Below, piece by piece: positions 36,359 to 43,924 of a DNA stretch of 64,000 nt. The stretch's first letter is position 1, and the number at the start of each line of letters is the position of its first letter. The position numbers and the translations under genes were made by a program. The notes under the pieces are model-generated. The model saw only the letters and a program-made list of their open reading frames with translations, was not told the origin of the DNA and ran no database searches. Origin of the DNA: Flavobacteriaceae bacterium S0862 (GTDB taxonomy: Bacteria > Bacteroidota > Bacteroidia > Flavobacteriales > Flavobacteriaceae); assembly GCA_023015825.1 (NCBI GenBank), contig JALKAW010000010.1, positions 56,822 to 120,821 of the forward strand. The letters are read 5' to 3'.

Positions 36359-36835
36359 ATGAAAAAATTATTGTTAGTTATAGTAGTAGTAGCATTTAGC
36401 TTTACTGCTAATGCTCAGGATTTTAGAGCTGGAATTAATGTTGGTTTACCAGTTGGAGACGCTGGAGATGCTTATACATTAAATTTTGGTGTTGATTTAT
36501 CTTATATGTGGAATGTATCTGATGATTTTGATGCAGGTCTTTCTACAGGTTATAGTCACTTCATATTAGATAGTGAATTTAATGGAGATGATGCTTCATT
36601 TTTACCACTTGCAGGATCTGCAAGATTTAATGCTTCTGAAGAGTTTGTTTTAGGAGCTGACCTTGGGTATGGAATAGGTATTAGCCCAGATGGTAATGAT
36701 GGCGGATTCTATTACAGACCATTGATTGGTTATAATGTTGGTGGAAATACTCAAATTACTGCTTCATACAGTGGTGTTAGTGTTGATGGAGGGACATTCT
36801 CTTCAATTAATCTTGGAGTAAATTTTGGATTATAG
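36359..36835 (+). CDS. Small outer-membrane beta-barrel protein (copy 1)
   Basis: 158 residues with a signal peptide ending FTANAQ. The mature part has short glycine-rich amphipathic strands (FRAGINVGLPVGDAGDAYTL, VDLSYMWNVSDDFDAGLSTG, GGNTQITASYSGVSVDGGTF) and ends with a barrel-type strand INLGVNFGL. It looks like a small porin-family barrel of about eight strands. It is a paralogue of the 165-residue protein at 37993, but much more different from it than the flanking DNA is. It has its own terminator. Confidence 0.8.
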   Translation: MKKLLLVIVVVAFSFTANAQDFRAGINVGLPVGDAGDAYTLNFGVDLSYMWNVSDDFDAGLSTGYSHFILDSEFNGDDASFLPLAGSARFNASEEFVLGADLGYGIGISPDGNDGGFYYRPLIGYNVGGNTQITASYSGVSVDGGTFSSINLGVNFGL

Positions 36836-36851
36836 ATTTTAACAAGAATAA

Positions 36852-36910
36852 TATTGATTAATAGCAAATCAAGAAAGAAGGAGCGCACATAATTGGCGCT
36901 CTTTTTTTTG
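36852..36910 (+). terminator. Terminator inside downstream repeat, copy 1
   Basis: GAGCGC (36881-36886) pairs with GCGCTC (36896-36901), followed by eight Ts. The 39 nt at 36852-36890 are identical to 38497-38535, so this is the right-hand border of the duplicated unit. Confidence 0.85.
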
Positions 36911-36966
36911 TAATATTTTGTTTTATTTAAGCGTAAGAAATTTACACTAAAATAAAGTTAATTTTG

Positions 36967-36997
36967 TTGCTTTATTTATTTTAACCGTTTAGTTTTG
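36967..36997 (+). promoter_or_regulatory. Predicted promoter of the barrel pseudogene
   Basis: TTG at 36967-36969, a 20-nt spacer and TAGTTTTG at 36990-36997, 31 nt before the ATG. The promoter looks intact although the gene is not. Confidence 0.6.
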
Positions 36998-37028
36998 CCG
37001 ATCAATAAAATTAAAAAACGAATTTATT

Positions 37029-37566
37029 ATGAAAAAAAGTTTAATAGTAGCTGCAATTACAGTTTTAGGATTTACAACTAGTTAATGCACAATAGCCTGC
37101 TTTTGGTTTAAAAACTGGGTTTAATTCGCTTAGTCTTAGAGCATCGGCTGATGGTGTTTCAGCTTCAGAAAGTGCTTCTGGTTTCTATGTAGGAGCATTT
37201 GGTGATTTTCAAATTTCTGAAAAGTTTAATATTCAATCTGAACTTCAATTTATTAGTGTAAGCGAAGATGGAGAAAGTTCCAGTGTTTTAGCTTTACCAA
37301 TTATGGCTAAAGTTAATGTAGCTGAGAAGTTTAGTATTCTTGCTGGTCCACAGTTAGATTTGCTCTTAGATGAAGATGCAGATGGAATTAAAAAATTTGG
37401 TATTGGCCTTGGAGCTGGATTGGCATATGATATTACCGATAAATTTATTATTGATGCAAGATATGTTTTAGGACTTTCTAACCGTTTAGAAGATAATAAT
37501 TTTGGAGGAGTAGAAGTGGATACAAAGTTTAATTATGTACAATTTGGATTAGGTTACAAATTTTAA
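37029..37566 (+). pseudogene. Outer-membrane beta-barrel protein gene, disrupted at the signal peptide
   Basis: The ATG at 37029 reads MKKSLIVAAITVLGFTTS and stops. Shifting frame by one base at about 37080 restores the expected signal-peptide end VNAQ, which is followed at once by an amber codon and then a complete barrel (PAFGLKTGFNSLSLRASADG to the terminal FNYVQFGLGYKF). So one extra base plus one nonsense codon lie within about 20 nt; the remaining ~155 codons are intact. It probably came from an exported barrel of about 175 residues. An ATG at 37303 could only give a signal-less fragment. Confidence 0.85.
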
Positions 37567-37587
37567 ATTAAATTTAAAGATTATAGA

Positions 37588-37616
37588 AACCGAAGCTTTA
37601 AGCTTCGGGTTTTTTA
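37588..37616 (+). terminator. Terminator after the barrel pseudogene
   Basis: CCGAAGCTT (37590-37598) pairs with AAGCTTCGG (37600-37608), followed by a T-run. It may also stop the truncated xerD fragment, whose frame ends within it. Confidence 0.8.
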
Positions 37617-37822
37617 TGCATTATTTTTCGATACATTTGATATATAAATTCTTGAATGGTAGTTTTATCAATCTTAATAGGAGACAATGATATGTCGTTG
37701 ACTTCTAGAAAGCTAATTAGCTTTTTTACATCTCTAGAATAACTACTAATAGAGTTATGAGAAAGCCCTCTTTCTATCTTTAAATAATTTGTGTAATCTT
37801 CTAAGGCTTGATGCCATTTCAT
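37598..37822 (-). pseudogene. Truncated duplicate of xerD 5' end
   Basis: 74 codons. The first ~60 match XerD (MKWHQALEDYTNYLKIERGL onward) with one visible change, Gly37 to Ser in KKLISFLEV, then the sequence leaves the family after QEFIY and ends in unrelated QMYRKIMHKKPEA. It lacks the whole catalytic domain, so it cannot recombine. It is a by-product of the duplication of the barrel-gene leader. The open frame is intact, so a short DNA-binding fragment could still be made. Confidence 0.88.
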
Positions 37823-37992
37823 GTTTATAACTATAGGTTTGTTAACAAAAAGTAGTCTAAATACTACACTTAAAATACTAGTAATAACTCGACTTTATCG
37901 ATAAAAGCACTAATTTTTGGGTTAAATTTTTGTTGAAAAGCGTTTTTATTTTTTAATTAGATGTAAATTAATCAAAACTAAATTTACAAATT
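37638..37992. repeat. Direct repeat copy 2: xerD 5' fragment plus leader
   Basis: Second copy of the 355-nt unit at 36004-36358. The similarity carries on for a few codons into the barrel gene (ATGAAAAAATTA) and then falls away. The palindrome TTTATCGATAAA is at 37894-37905. Confidence 0.9.
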
Positions 37993-38490
37993 ATGAAAAA
38001 ATTAGTATTAGTTATGGCAATTTCCGTATTGTCTTTTACAAGTATGAATTCTCAGACATTTAAATTAGGTGGATCTCTAGGTTTACCGGCTGCAGATGCT
38101 TCTGATATTTCAACTTTTGTTTTAGGAGTTGATGCTTATTATTATTTCACAAATATTGATGCCGTCGTAGAATTTGGTGTTACTGCAGGTTTTAGAAATT
38201 TCTTCGGAGATGAAATTGAAATTTTAGGTCAAACAGTTGAAATTGACGATGGACAATTTCTGCCATTGGCAGGTGCGGCTCGATTAAAACTGTTTGGAAT
38301 CTTAACTGGAGGTGCAGATTTAGGATATGCTATGGGCATTAATGATGGAAATGATGGTGGATTGTATATTAGACCTGTTGTCGGTATTGATATAGCTGAT
38401 ACAATAGAGTTAAATACATCTTATGAAAGTATTACTAATGATGGAGTTACATGGGGTAGCATAAATCTAGGAATCCTATTTGAATTTTAA
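37993..38490 (+). CDS. Small outer-membrane beta-barrel protein (copy 2)
   Basis: 165 residues, signal peptide MKKLVLVMAISVLSFTSMNSQ. Strand pattern and conserved positions parallel the copy at 36359 (GLPAADASD versus GLPVGDAGD; FLPLAGAARL versus FLPLAGSARF; GINDGNDGGLYIRPVVG versus SPDGNDGGFYYRPLIG), ending SINLGILFEF. The two share only part of their residues, while leader and terminator are nearly identical. Probably an eight-stranded outer-membrane protein of unknown function. Confidence 0.8.
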   Translation: MKKLVLVMAISVLSFTSMNSQTFKLGGSLGLPAADASDISTFVLGVDAYYYFTNIDAVVEFGVTAGFRNFFGDEIEILGQTVEIDDGQFLPLAGAARLKLFGILTGGADLGYAMGINDGNDGGLYIRPVVGIDIADTIELNTSYESITNDGVTWGSINLGILFEF

Positions 38491-38496
38491 ATAAAT

Positions 38497-38553
38497 TATT
38501 GATTAATAGCAAATCAAGAAAGAAGGAGCGCACATTATGGCGCTCTTTTTTTT
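38497..38553 (+). terminator. Terminator inside downstream repeat, copy 2
   Basis: GAGCGC (38526-38531) pairs with GCGCTC (38540-38545), then eight or nine Ts. The preceding 39 nt are identical to copy 1. Confidence 0.85.
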
Positions 38554-38579
38554 ATCCATAATTTTGATACCTTTGAGTT

Positions 38580-38996
38580 ATGAAAAAACTTATCATAATA
38601 AATGGGCCTAATTTAAATCTACTTGGTGTGCGAGAGCCAAACATCTATGGTAGTTTGACTTTCACAGAGTTTTTTGAAACTGTAAAAGAAAAATACCCGG
38701 AAGTAAGTTTAGAACATTTCCAATCTAACATTGAAGGGGAGCTTATAGATAAGTTGCAAGAAACTGGTTTTACTTATGATGGTATTATATTGAATGCCGC
38801 TGCGTATACACATACATCTATTGGTATTGGCGATGCTGTAAAAGCTATTGAAACACCAGTTGTAGAAGTGCATATTTCTAATACATTTTCAAGAGAAGAG
38901 TTTAGGCATCAATCATATATTTCTCCTAACGCTCATGGTGTAATTCTAGGTTTTGGATTGCAGAGTTATGAGTTAGCTATTCAATGTTTTTTATAA
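38580..38996 (+). CDS. aroQ: 3-dehydroquinate dehydratase, type II
   Basis: 138 residues, near the family's usual 140-150. It starts MKKLIIINGPNLNLLGVREP, with the catalytic Tyr in NIYGSLTF, the ILNAAAYTHTSIGIGDA loop and the catalytic His in VVEVHISNTFSREEFRH. It converts 3-dehydroquinate to 3-dehydroshikimate in the shikimate pathway. A TACCTTTG element (38568-38575) ends only 4 nt before the ATG; if it is the -7 box, the mRNA would be leaderless, but no matching -33 is seen, so read-through from upstream is as likely. Confidence 0.94.
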   Translation: MKKLIIINGPNLNLLGVREPNIYGSLTFTEFFETVKEKYPEVSLEHFQSNIEGELIDKLQETGFTYDGIILNAAAYTHTSIGIGDAVKAIETPVVEVHISNTFSREEFRHQSYISPNAHGVILGFGLQSYELAIQCFL

Positions 38997-39026
38997 AAAA
39001 AAGCAACCCATAAAGGGCTGCTTTGT
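38995..39026. terminator. Terminator between aroQ and lpdA
   Basis: GCAACCC / GGGCTGC stem (39003-39021, one mismatch) with a long T-run on the minus-strand side, so it mainly serves lpdA and weakly aroQ. Confidence 0.7.
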
Positions 39027-39048
39027 ATTTAATATTTTTTGTTTTTTA

Positions 39049-40425
39049 TTAAATATGAATTACTTCACCGTAAGCCGCAGCTACAGCTTCCATAACCGCT
39101 TCACTCATGGTTGGGTGAGGATGTACCGCTTTTAAAACTTCGTGTCCTGTAGTTTCTAGTTTTCTTCCTAACACAGCTTCAGCAATCATATCGGTTACTC
39201 CAGCACCAATCATATGGCAACCCAACCATTCACCATATTTGGCATCAAAAATCACTTTTACAAAACCATCTTTATGTCCGCCAGCACTTGCTTTTCCAGA
39301 TGCTGAAAATGGAAACTTGCCAACTTTAATATCTAGGCCTTGTTCTTTTGCTTGAGCTTCAGTTAGACCAACACTTGCAATTTCAGGTGAACAGTATGTA
39401 CATCCAGGAATATTGCCATAATCTAAAGCTTCAACATGTTGTCCAGCTATTTTTTCAACACATAAAATACCTTCAGCTGATGCAACATGCGCTAATGCCT
39501 GTCCTGGTGTAACATCTCCAATAGCATAGTAACCAGGAATATTTGTCTGGTAGTAATCGTTAACTATAATTTTATCTCTATCTACAACAATACCAACATC
39601 TTCCAATCCAATATTTTCGATATTTGTTTTAATACCAACAGCCGAAAGCACTATATCTGCTTCTAACACTTCTTCTCCCTTTTTGGTTTTTACTGTAGCT
39701 TTTACACCTTTGCCAGAAGTATCAACACTTGTCACTTCTGCTGATGTCATAATTTTAATACCGCTCTTTTTAAATGAACGTTCTAATTGCTTAGAAACGT
39801 CTTCATCTTCAACAGGCACAATTTTTGGCATATATTCAACTACAGTAACCTCAGTTCCCATAGAGTTGTAGAAGTAAGCGAACTCAACACCAATAGCTCC
39901 AGAGCCAACTATAATCATCTTTTTTGGTTGCTTTTCTAGTGTTAAAGCTTCACGATAACCAATGACTTTTTTACCATCTTGAGGTAAACTTGGTAATTCA
40001 CGTGAACGTGCTCCAGTGGCAATAATAATATGGTCTGCACTATATTCAGTACCATCAACATCTACTTTTTTACCAGGCTTTACCTTGCCATATCCATTTA
40101 TAACATCAACTTTATTCTTTTTTAGCAGAAACTGAACCCCTTTACTCATACCATCAGCAACACCACGACTTCTTTTAACTACAGCGTCAAAATCTTTATC
40201 AGCATCCTTAACAGAGAGCCCGTAATCTTCAGCATGTTTTAAATATTCAAAAACTTGAGCCGATTTTAACAACGCTTTGGTAGGAATGCAGCCCCAATTT
40301 AAGCAAACGCCACCAAGGCTTTCCTTTTCAACTACTGCTGTTTTAAATCCTAATTGAGACGCTCTAATAGCTGTAACATAGCCTCCTGGACCACTTCCAA
40401 GAACAATTATATCATATTTACTCAT
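39049..40425 (-). CDS. lpdA: Dihydrolipoyl dehydrogenase
   Basis: 458-residue flavoprotein. FAD-binding start YDIIVLGSGPGGYVTAIRAS, redox cysteines in GGVCLNWGCIPTKALL, NAD site KMIIVGSGAIGVEFAYFYNS, FAD aspartate in GYYAIGDVTPGQALAHVA, and the interface His-Pro-His in KAVHPHPTMSEAVMEA. E3 component of 2-oxoacid dehydrogenase complexes. The E1/E2 genes are not beside it. Transcribed alone, as is usual for one of the lpd copies in Flavobacteriaceae. Confidence 0.95.
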   Translation of the reverse strand: MSKYDIIVLGSGPGGYVTAIRASQLGFKTAVVEKESLGGVCLNWGCIPTKALLKSAQVFEYLKHAEDYGLSVKDADKDFDAVVKRSRGVADGMSKGVQFLLKKNKVDVINGYGKVKPGKKVDVDGTEYSADHIIIATGARSRELPSLPQDGKKVIGYREALTLEKQPKKMIIVGSGAIGVEFAYFYNSMGTEVTVVEYMPKIVPVEDEDVSKQLERSFKKSGIKIMTSAEVTSVDTSGKGVKATVKTKKGEEVLEADIVLSAVGIKTNIENIGLEDVGIVVDRDKIIVNDYYQTNIPGYYAIGDVTPGQALAHVASAEGILCVEKIAGQHVEALDYGNIPGCTYCSPEIASVGLTEAQAKEQGLDIKVGKFPFSASGKASAGGHKDGFVKVIFDAKYGEWLGCHMIGAGVTDMIAEAVLGRKLETTGHEVLKAVHPHPTMSEAVMEAVAAAYGEVIHI

Positions 40426-40482
40426 GAGTATATATTTAAGTCATAAATTTAGGCTACGAATTTACGAAACCTAACTGTAATA

Positions 40483-41037
40483 TTAAAGATCTTCAGTAAA
40501 ATGTCTTTTGCTTTTCTCTTTGGCAAACTTTACTTTGTTATAATCGCTTGATTTTCCTTTAGGTATGGATAACGATTCCCATTTGTTACTAGTAATCAAT
40601 TTGCCTAAAAAAACAATTTGCCCTATGTGGTAAGCGTAATGCGCCAATTGCCTATTAACAGCTTCAGTAACTGTATGTCCTTGGTTACGAATATAGATGA
40701 TTTGTTCAAGTTGATTTTCTTCTAAAGGTTTTATGGCTTCAAAAAGACATTCCCAACCTTTATTCCAACCCATTAACATATTTTCTTTGTTGTTGTATGT
40801 GTCTGTGAATTCTTTATCACGGTCACGCCATATTTTTTCACCATCTTCAGTTAAAAAATTTGTCCAGCGAGACAACATATTTCCAACAATATGCTTAACA
40901 ATTATGGCAATAGTGTTGCTTTCGTTATTATATTGCCAATGAATTTGTTCCTTGCTTAATTGCTCAAAAGTCTTGTCACCAACTGACTTGTAGTATTCAA
41001 ATTGTTTTATTATGCTAGATAAATAACTGTTAGTCAT
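40483..41037 (-). CDS. DUF1572 family protein (DinB-like fold)
   Basis: 184 residues. It has the four-helix DinB-type pattern with putative metal histidines in IIVKHIVGNMLSRWTNFL and RQLAHYAYHIGQIVFLGKLI; WRDRDKEF is typical of DUF1572. The family is related to thiol-dependent DinB/YfiT proteins, function unknown. Its start overlaps the msrB stop by 8 nt, so the two are translationally coupled. Confidence 0.83.
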   Translation of the reverse strand: MTNSYLSSIIKQFEYYKSVGDKTFEQLSKEQIHWQYNNESNTIAIIVKHIVGNMLSRWTNFLTEDGEKIWRDRDKEFTDTYNNKENMLMGWNKGWECLFEAIKPLEENQLEQIIYIRNQGHTVTEAVNRQLAHYAYHIGQIVFLGKLITSNKWESLSIPKGKSSDYNKVKFAKEKSKRHFTEDL

Positions 41038-41512
41038 CTTTTTTTGGAATAAATTTTAGTGCAGCACCATTTATACAATGACGTAATCCAGTAGTTTCTC
41101 TTGGTCCATCATCAAACACGTGTCCTAAATGACCTCCGCAAGTAGCACAATGTTCTTCTTTTCTTGCTACTCCAATATTGTAATCTACTGAATAAGCTAC
41201 ATTTCCTTTAATTTCTCTATCAAAACTTGGCCAACCAGAACGAGAGTCGTATTTGTAGTCGCTTTTAAACAATGGTGTTTCACAAGCAGCGCAAACATAT
41301 ATACCTTTTAAGTGGTTATCGTTAAACGAGCTACTAAACGCAGGCTCTGTACCAGCTTCTCTAAGTACGTAATATTGCAAATCAGTGAGTTCTGCTTTCC
41401 ACTCGGCTTCGGTTTTTGTTATTGGAAAACTTTTTTCAGATTCTTTTTTTTGAGCTGAGCTATTGCAACTTAAACAAAAGCTAATAAACGAAAGGAATAA
41501 AATATTTTTCAT
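41030..41512 (-). CDS. msrB: Peptide-methionine (R)-S-oxide reductase, exported
   Basis: 160 residues with a lipoprotein-type signal (MKNILFLSFISFCLSCNSSA). The MsrB domain has the two zinc pairs CAACETP and CATCGGHLGHVF, GWPSFDREIKGNVAYSVDY, and the catalytic cysteine in RHCINGAALKF. It repairs oxidised methionine in proteins. The export signal suggests work in the periplasm or on the outer membrane rather than the cytosol. First gene of the pair with DUF1572. Confidence 0.92.
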   Translation of the reverse strand: MKNILFLSFISFCLSCNSSAQKKESEKSFPITKTEAEWKAELTDLQYYVLREAGTEPAFSSSFNDNHLKGIYVCAACETPLFKSDYKYDSRSGWPSFDREIKGNVAYSVDYNIGVARKEEHCATCGGHLGHVFDDGPRETTGLRHCINGAALKFIPKKDD

Positions 41513-41704
41513 AGTATTAATTTAGCAAATTTTTGGTTCTTTTTAATTAAGTCGATAAAAAATTGAAAATATTACAAAGTTGTTGATGTGACAAATTATC
41601 ATTAATCGTGTCTTAAATTTAAGAAACCTTTTTTGTATTTTTAAAATATCTTAACAAGATATTAAATATCAAAGGTTACATTTAACCATTATAAAAATAA
41701 ACAA

Positions 41705-42523
41705 ATGAAATCTCGTAAATTAATAGTCGCTTTTGGAATAATAACTTTATTTCTTTCATGTGCTACAAATCCTTTTACTGGTAAAAAAACAATGGCTTTG
41801 GTGCCAAACGACCAACTTTTCCCGACGGCTTTTGCACAATACGATCAGTTTTTAAGCGAAAACAAAGTTGTAAAAGGAACTAAAGATGCTGAAATGATAA
41901 CTAGGGTTGGACAGCGAATTGCTGTAGCTGCTGAGCGTTGGTTAGATGCTAATGGATATCAAGGGTATCTAAAAGATTATAAATGGGAATATAATTTAGT
42001 AGATGATAAAACAGTTAATGCTTGGTGTATGCCTGGAGGCAAAATTGTGTTTTATACAGGAATTTTGCCAATAGCTGCTGGAGAAACTGGAGTTGCTGCT
42101 ATTATGGGACATGAAGTTGCACATGCGTTGGCAAATCATGGACAACAACGAATGAGTGCTGGATTAATCCAACAAGGTTTAGCTGTTGCAGGTAATGTGG
42201 CTATTAAAGATGAAAAATCTAGAAATGCTTTCAATCAATATTATGGCGTTGGTAGTAATGTTTTGGGTGTTTTACCTTTTAGTAGAGCACATGAAACTGA
42301 AGCCGATAGAATAGGGTTATACTTGATGGCAATTGCAGGTTATAATCCAGATGAAGCAGCTGAGTTATGGAAACGTATGAAAGCTAATAGTGGAGGACAA
42401 GCTCCACCAGAATTTTTAAGTACTCACCCTTCTAATGATACCAGAATTGCTAATTTGCAAAAACTAGCTCCAACGGCAAAAAAGGAAGCTGCAAAATTTG
42501 GAATCACTTCTTTTAGAGAATAA
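41705..42523 (+). CDS. M48 family zinc metallopeptidase, lipoprotein
   Basis: 272 residues, signal ending TLFLSCATNPFTGKK (Cys19). Catalytic HExxH in IMGHEVAHALANHGQQR, third ligand Glu in AHETEADRIGLYLM, and the family tail FLSTHPSNDTRIANLQ. Resembles the BepA/LoiP-type outer-membrane-associated proteases that control barrel assembly. It ends before a hairpin that lies directly upstream of the next gene's start. Confidence 0.9.
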   Translation: MKSRKLIVAFGIITLFLSCATNPFTGKKTMALVPNDQLFPTAFAQYDQFLSENKVVKGTKDAEMITRVGQRIAVAAERWLDANGYQGYLKDYKWEYNLVDDKTVNAWCMPGGKIVFYTGILPIAAGETGVAAIMGHEVAHALANHGQQRMSAGLIQQGLAVAGNVAIKDEKSRNAFNQYYGVGSNVLGVLPFSRAHETEADRIGLYLMAIAGYNPDEAAELWKRMKANSGGQAPPEFLSTHPSNDTRIANLQKLAPTAKKEAAKFGITSFRE

Positions 42524-42558
42524 ACCATTCCTAAGATTAAAAAATAAATGTTTACTTT

Positions 42559-42587
42559 AGAAGCTGCTCATAATAGAGCAGCTTTTT
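42559..42587 (+). terminator. Terminator hairpin directly before an MFS start codon
   Basis: AAGCTGCTC (42561-42569), loop ATAATA, GAGCAGCTT (42576-42584), TTTG. The right arm ends 7 nt before the ATG at 42592, so the hairpin covers the place where a ribosome would bind the downstream gene. Confidence 0.75.
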
Positions 42588-42591
42588 GTTT

Positions 42592-43923
42592 ATGGCAATA
42601 TTAAAAAAGGGAAGCATAAAATTGCTCAATGCTTGGGCGTTTTATGATTGGGCAAATTCGGTTTATACGCTAACTATTGCTTCTGCTATTTTTCCAATAT
42701 TCTATTCAGCTTTATTTTTAGATGCTGTAAAAAGCGTTCGTTTTTTAGGTTTTGATTTTAAAAGTACAGCACTAATATCTTTTGTAACTGCCCTTACATT
42801 TTTTGTAGTTACTATTCTATCACCAATCTTATCTGGAATTGCAGATTATACTGGAAACAAAAAATTGTTTTTGAAGTTTTTCTGTTACTTAGGAAGTTTG
42901 GGATGTATAGGTTTGTTTTGGTTTAGTTTGGAGCATATTTACATAAGTTTGTTTTTCTATTTTTGTGGATTAATAGGGTATTGGGGAAGTTTGGTATTTT
43001 ACAATTCCTATCTACCTGATATTGCTTATCCAGAACAACAAGATGCCATTAGTGCCAAAGGATTTTCTATAGGGTACATTGGAAGTGTAATTTTATTATT
43101 AGCCAATTTAGCAATGGTTATGAAACCTAATTGGTTTGGAATAGGAGGAAGCGAACAAGAGGCTGCTATGGTAGCAATGAGAATTTCTTTTATAACTGTT
43201 GGTGTTTGGTGGATGCTATTTGCTCAATACACTTTTTATCATTTACCTAAAGGAAATTCACAAGAGAAAAAAGTTATTAAAGATGTTTTGTTAAACGGTT
43301 TTAAAGAATTGAATTCTGTTTGGAAGCAACTTAAAGAAAACTTAAGGTTGAAACGTTTCTTATATGCCTACTTTGTTTATAGTATGGCTGTACAAACTAT
43401 TATGTTAATGGCTGTGTATTTTGGAGAAGAAGAAATTTCCTGGACAGATAATAACGAAAAAACCTTAGGATTGATTATTAGTATTTTGGTAATACAATTA
43501 GTGGCGGTTTTTGGTGCAAACTTGACATCTATGGCTTCTGCCAAATATGGAAACATTCCGACGCTAATAGGTGTCAATACTATTTGGATGCTTATTTGTG
43601 TGTTTGCTTATTTTGTTAAAACTCCAATAGAGTTTTATATGACTGCTGCAGTTGTAGGTTTTGTAATGGGAGGCGTGCAAGCATTATCACGTTCAACGTA
43701 TTCAAAATTTTTACCAGAAACTAAAGACACAACATCATATTTTAGTTTTTATGATGTGACTGAAAAAATAGGAATTATTATAGGAATGAGCATTTATGGA
43801 ACTGTTGATCAAATTACAGGTAGCATGCGAAATGCCATTTTATTTTTGTTTGTATTTTTTTTATTTGGAATTATTTTACTCTTTAGGGTTCCTAAAAAAT
43901 TACAATTAACAACAAAGTCTTAA
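42592..43923 (+). CDS. MFS transporter, UMF1/Atg22-like family (copy 1)
   Basis: 443 residues from the ATG at 42592 (MAILKKGSIKLLNAWAFYDW); the open frame can be extended two codons to a TTG, inside the terminator loop. About twelve membrane helices. UMF1 features are WAFYDWANSVYTLTIASAIF, LSGIADYTGNKKLFLKF, FYNSYLPDIAYPEQQDAISA, KGFSIGYIGSVIL and GGVQALSRSTYSKFLP. Inner-membrane exporter or importer of unknown substrate. Immediately followed (1 nt) by a paralogue, so the pair is one transcript. Confidence 0.87.
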   Translation: MAILKKGSIKLLNAWAFYDWANSVYTLTIASAIFPIFYSALFLDAVKSVRFLGFDFKSTALISFVTALTFFVVTILSPILSGIADYTGNKKLFLKFFCYLGSLGCIGLFWFSLEHIYISLFFYFCGLIGYWGSLVFYNSYLPDIAYPEQQDAISAKGFSIGYIGSVILLLANLAMVMKPNWFGIGGSEQEAAMVAMRISFITVGVWWMLFAQYTFYHLPKGNSQEKKVIKDVLLNGFKELNSVWKQLKENLRLKRFLYAYFVYSMAVQTIMLMAVYFGEEEISWTDNNEKTLGLIISILVIQLVAVFGANLTSMASAKYGNIPTLIGVNTIWMLICVFAYFVKTPIEFYMTAAVVGFVMGGVQALSRSTYSKFLPETKDTTSYFSFYDVTEKIGIIIGMSIYGTVDQITGSMRNAILFLFVFFLFGIILLFRVPKKLQLTTKS

Positions 43924-43924
43924 T

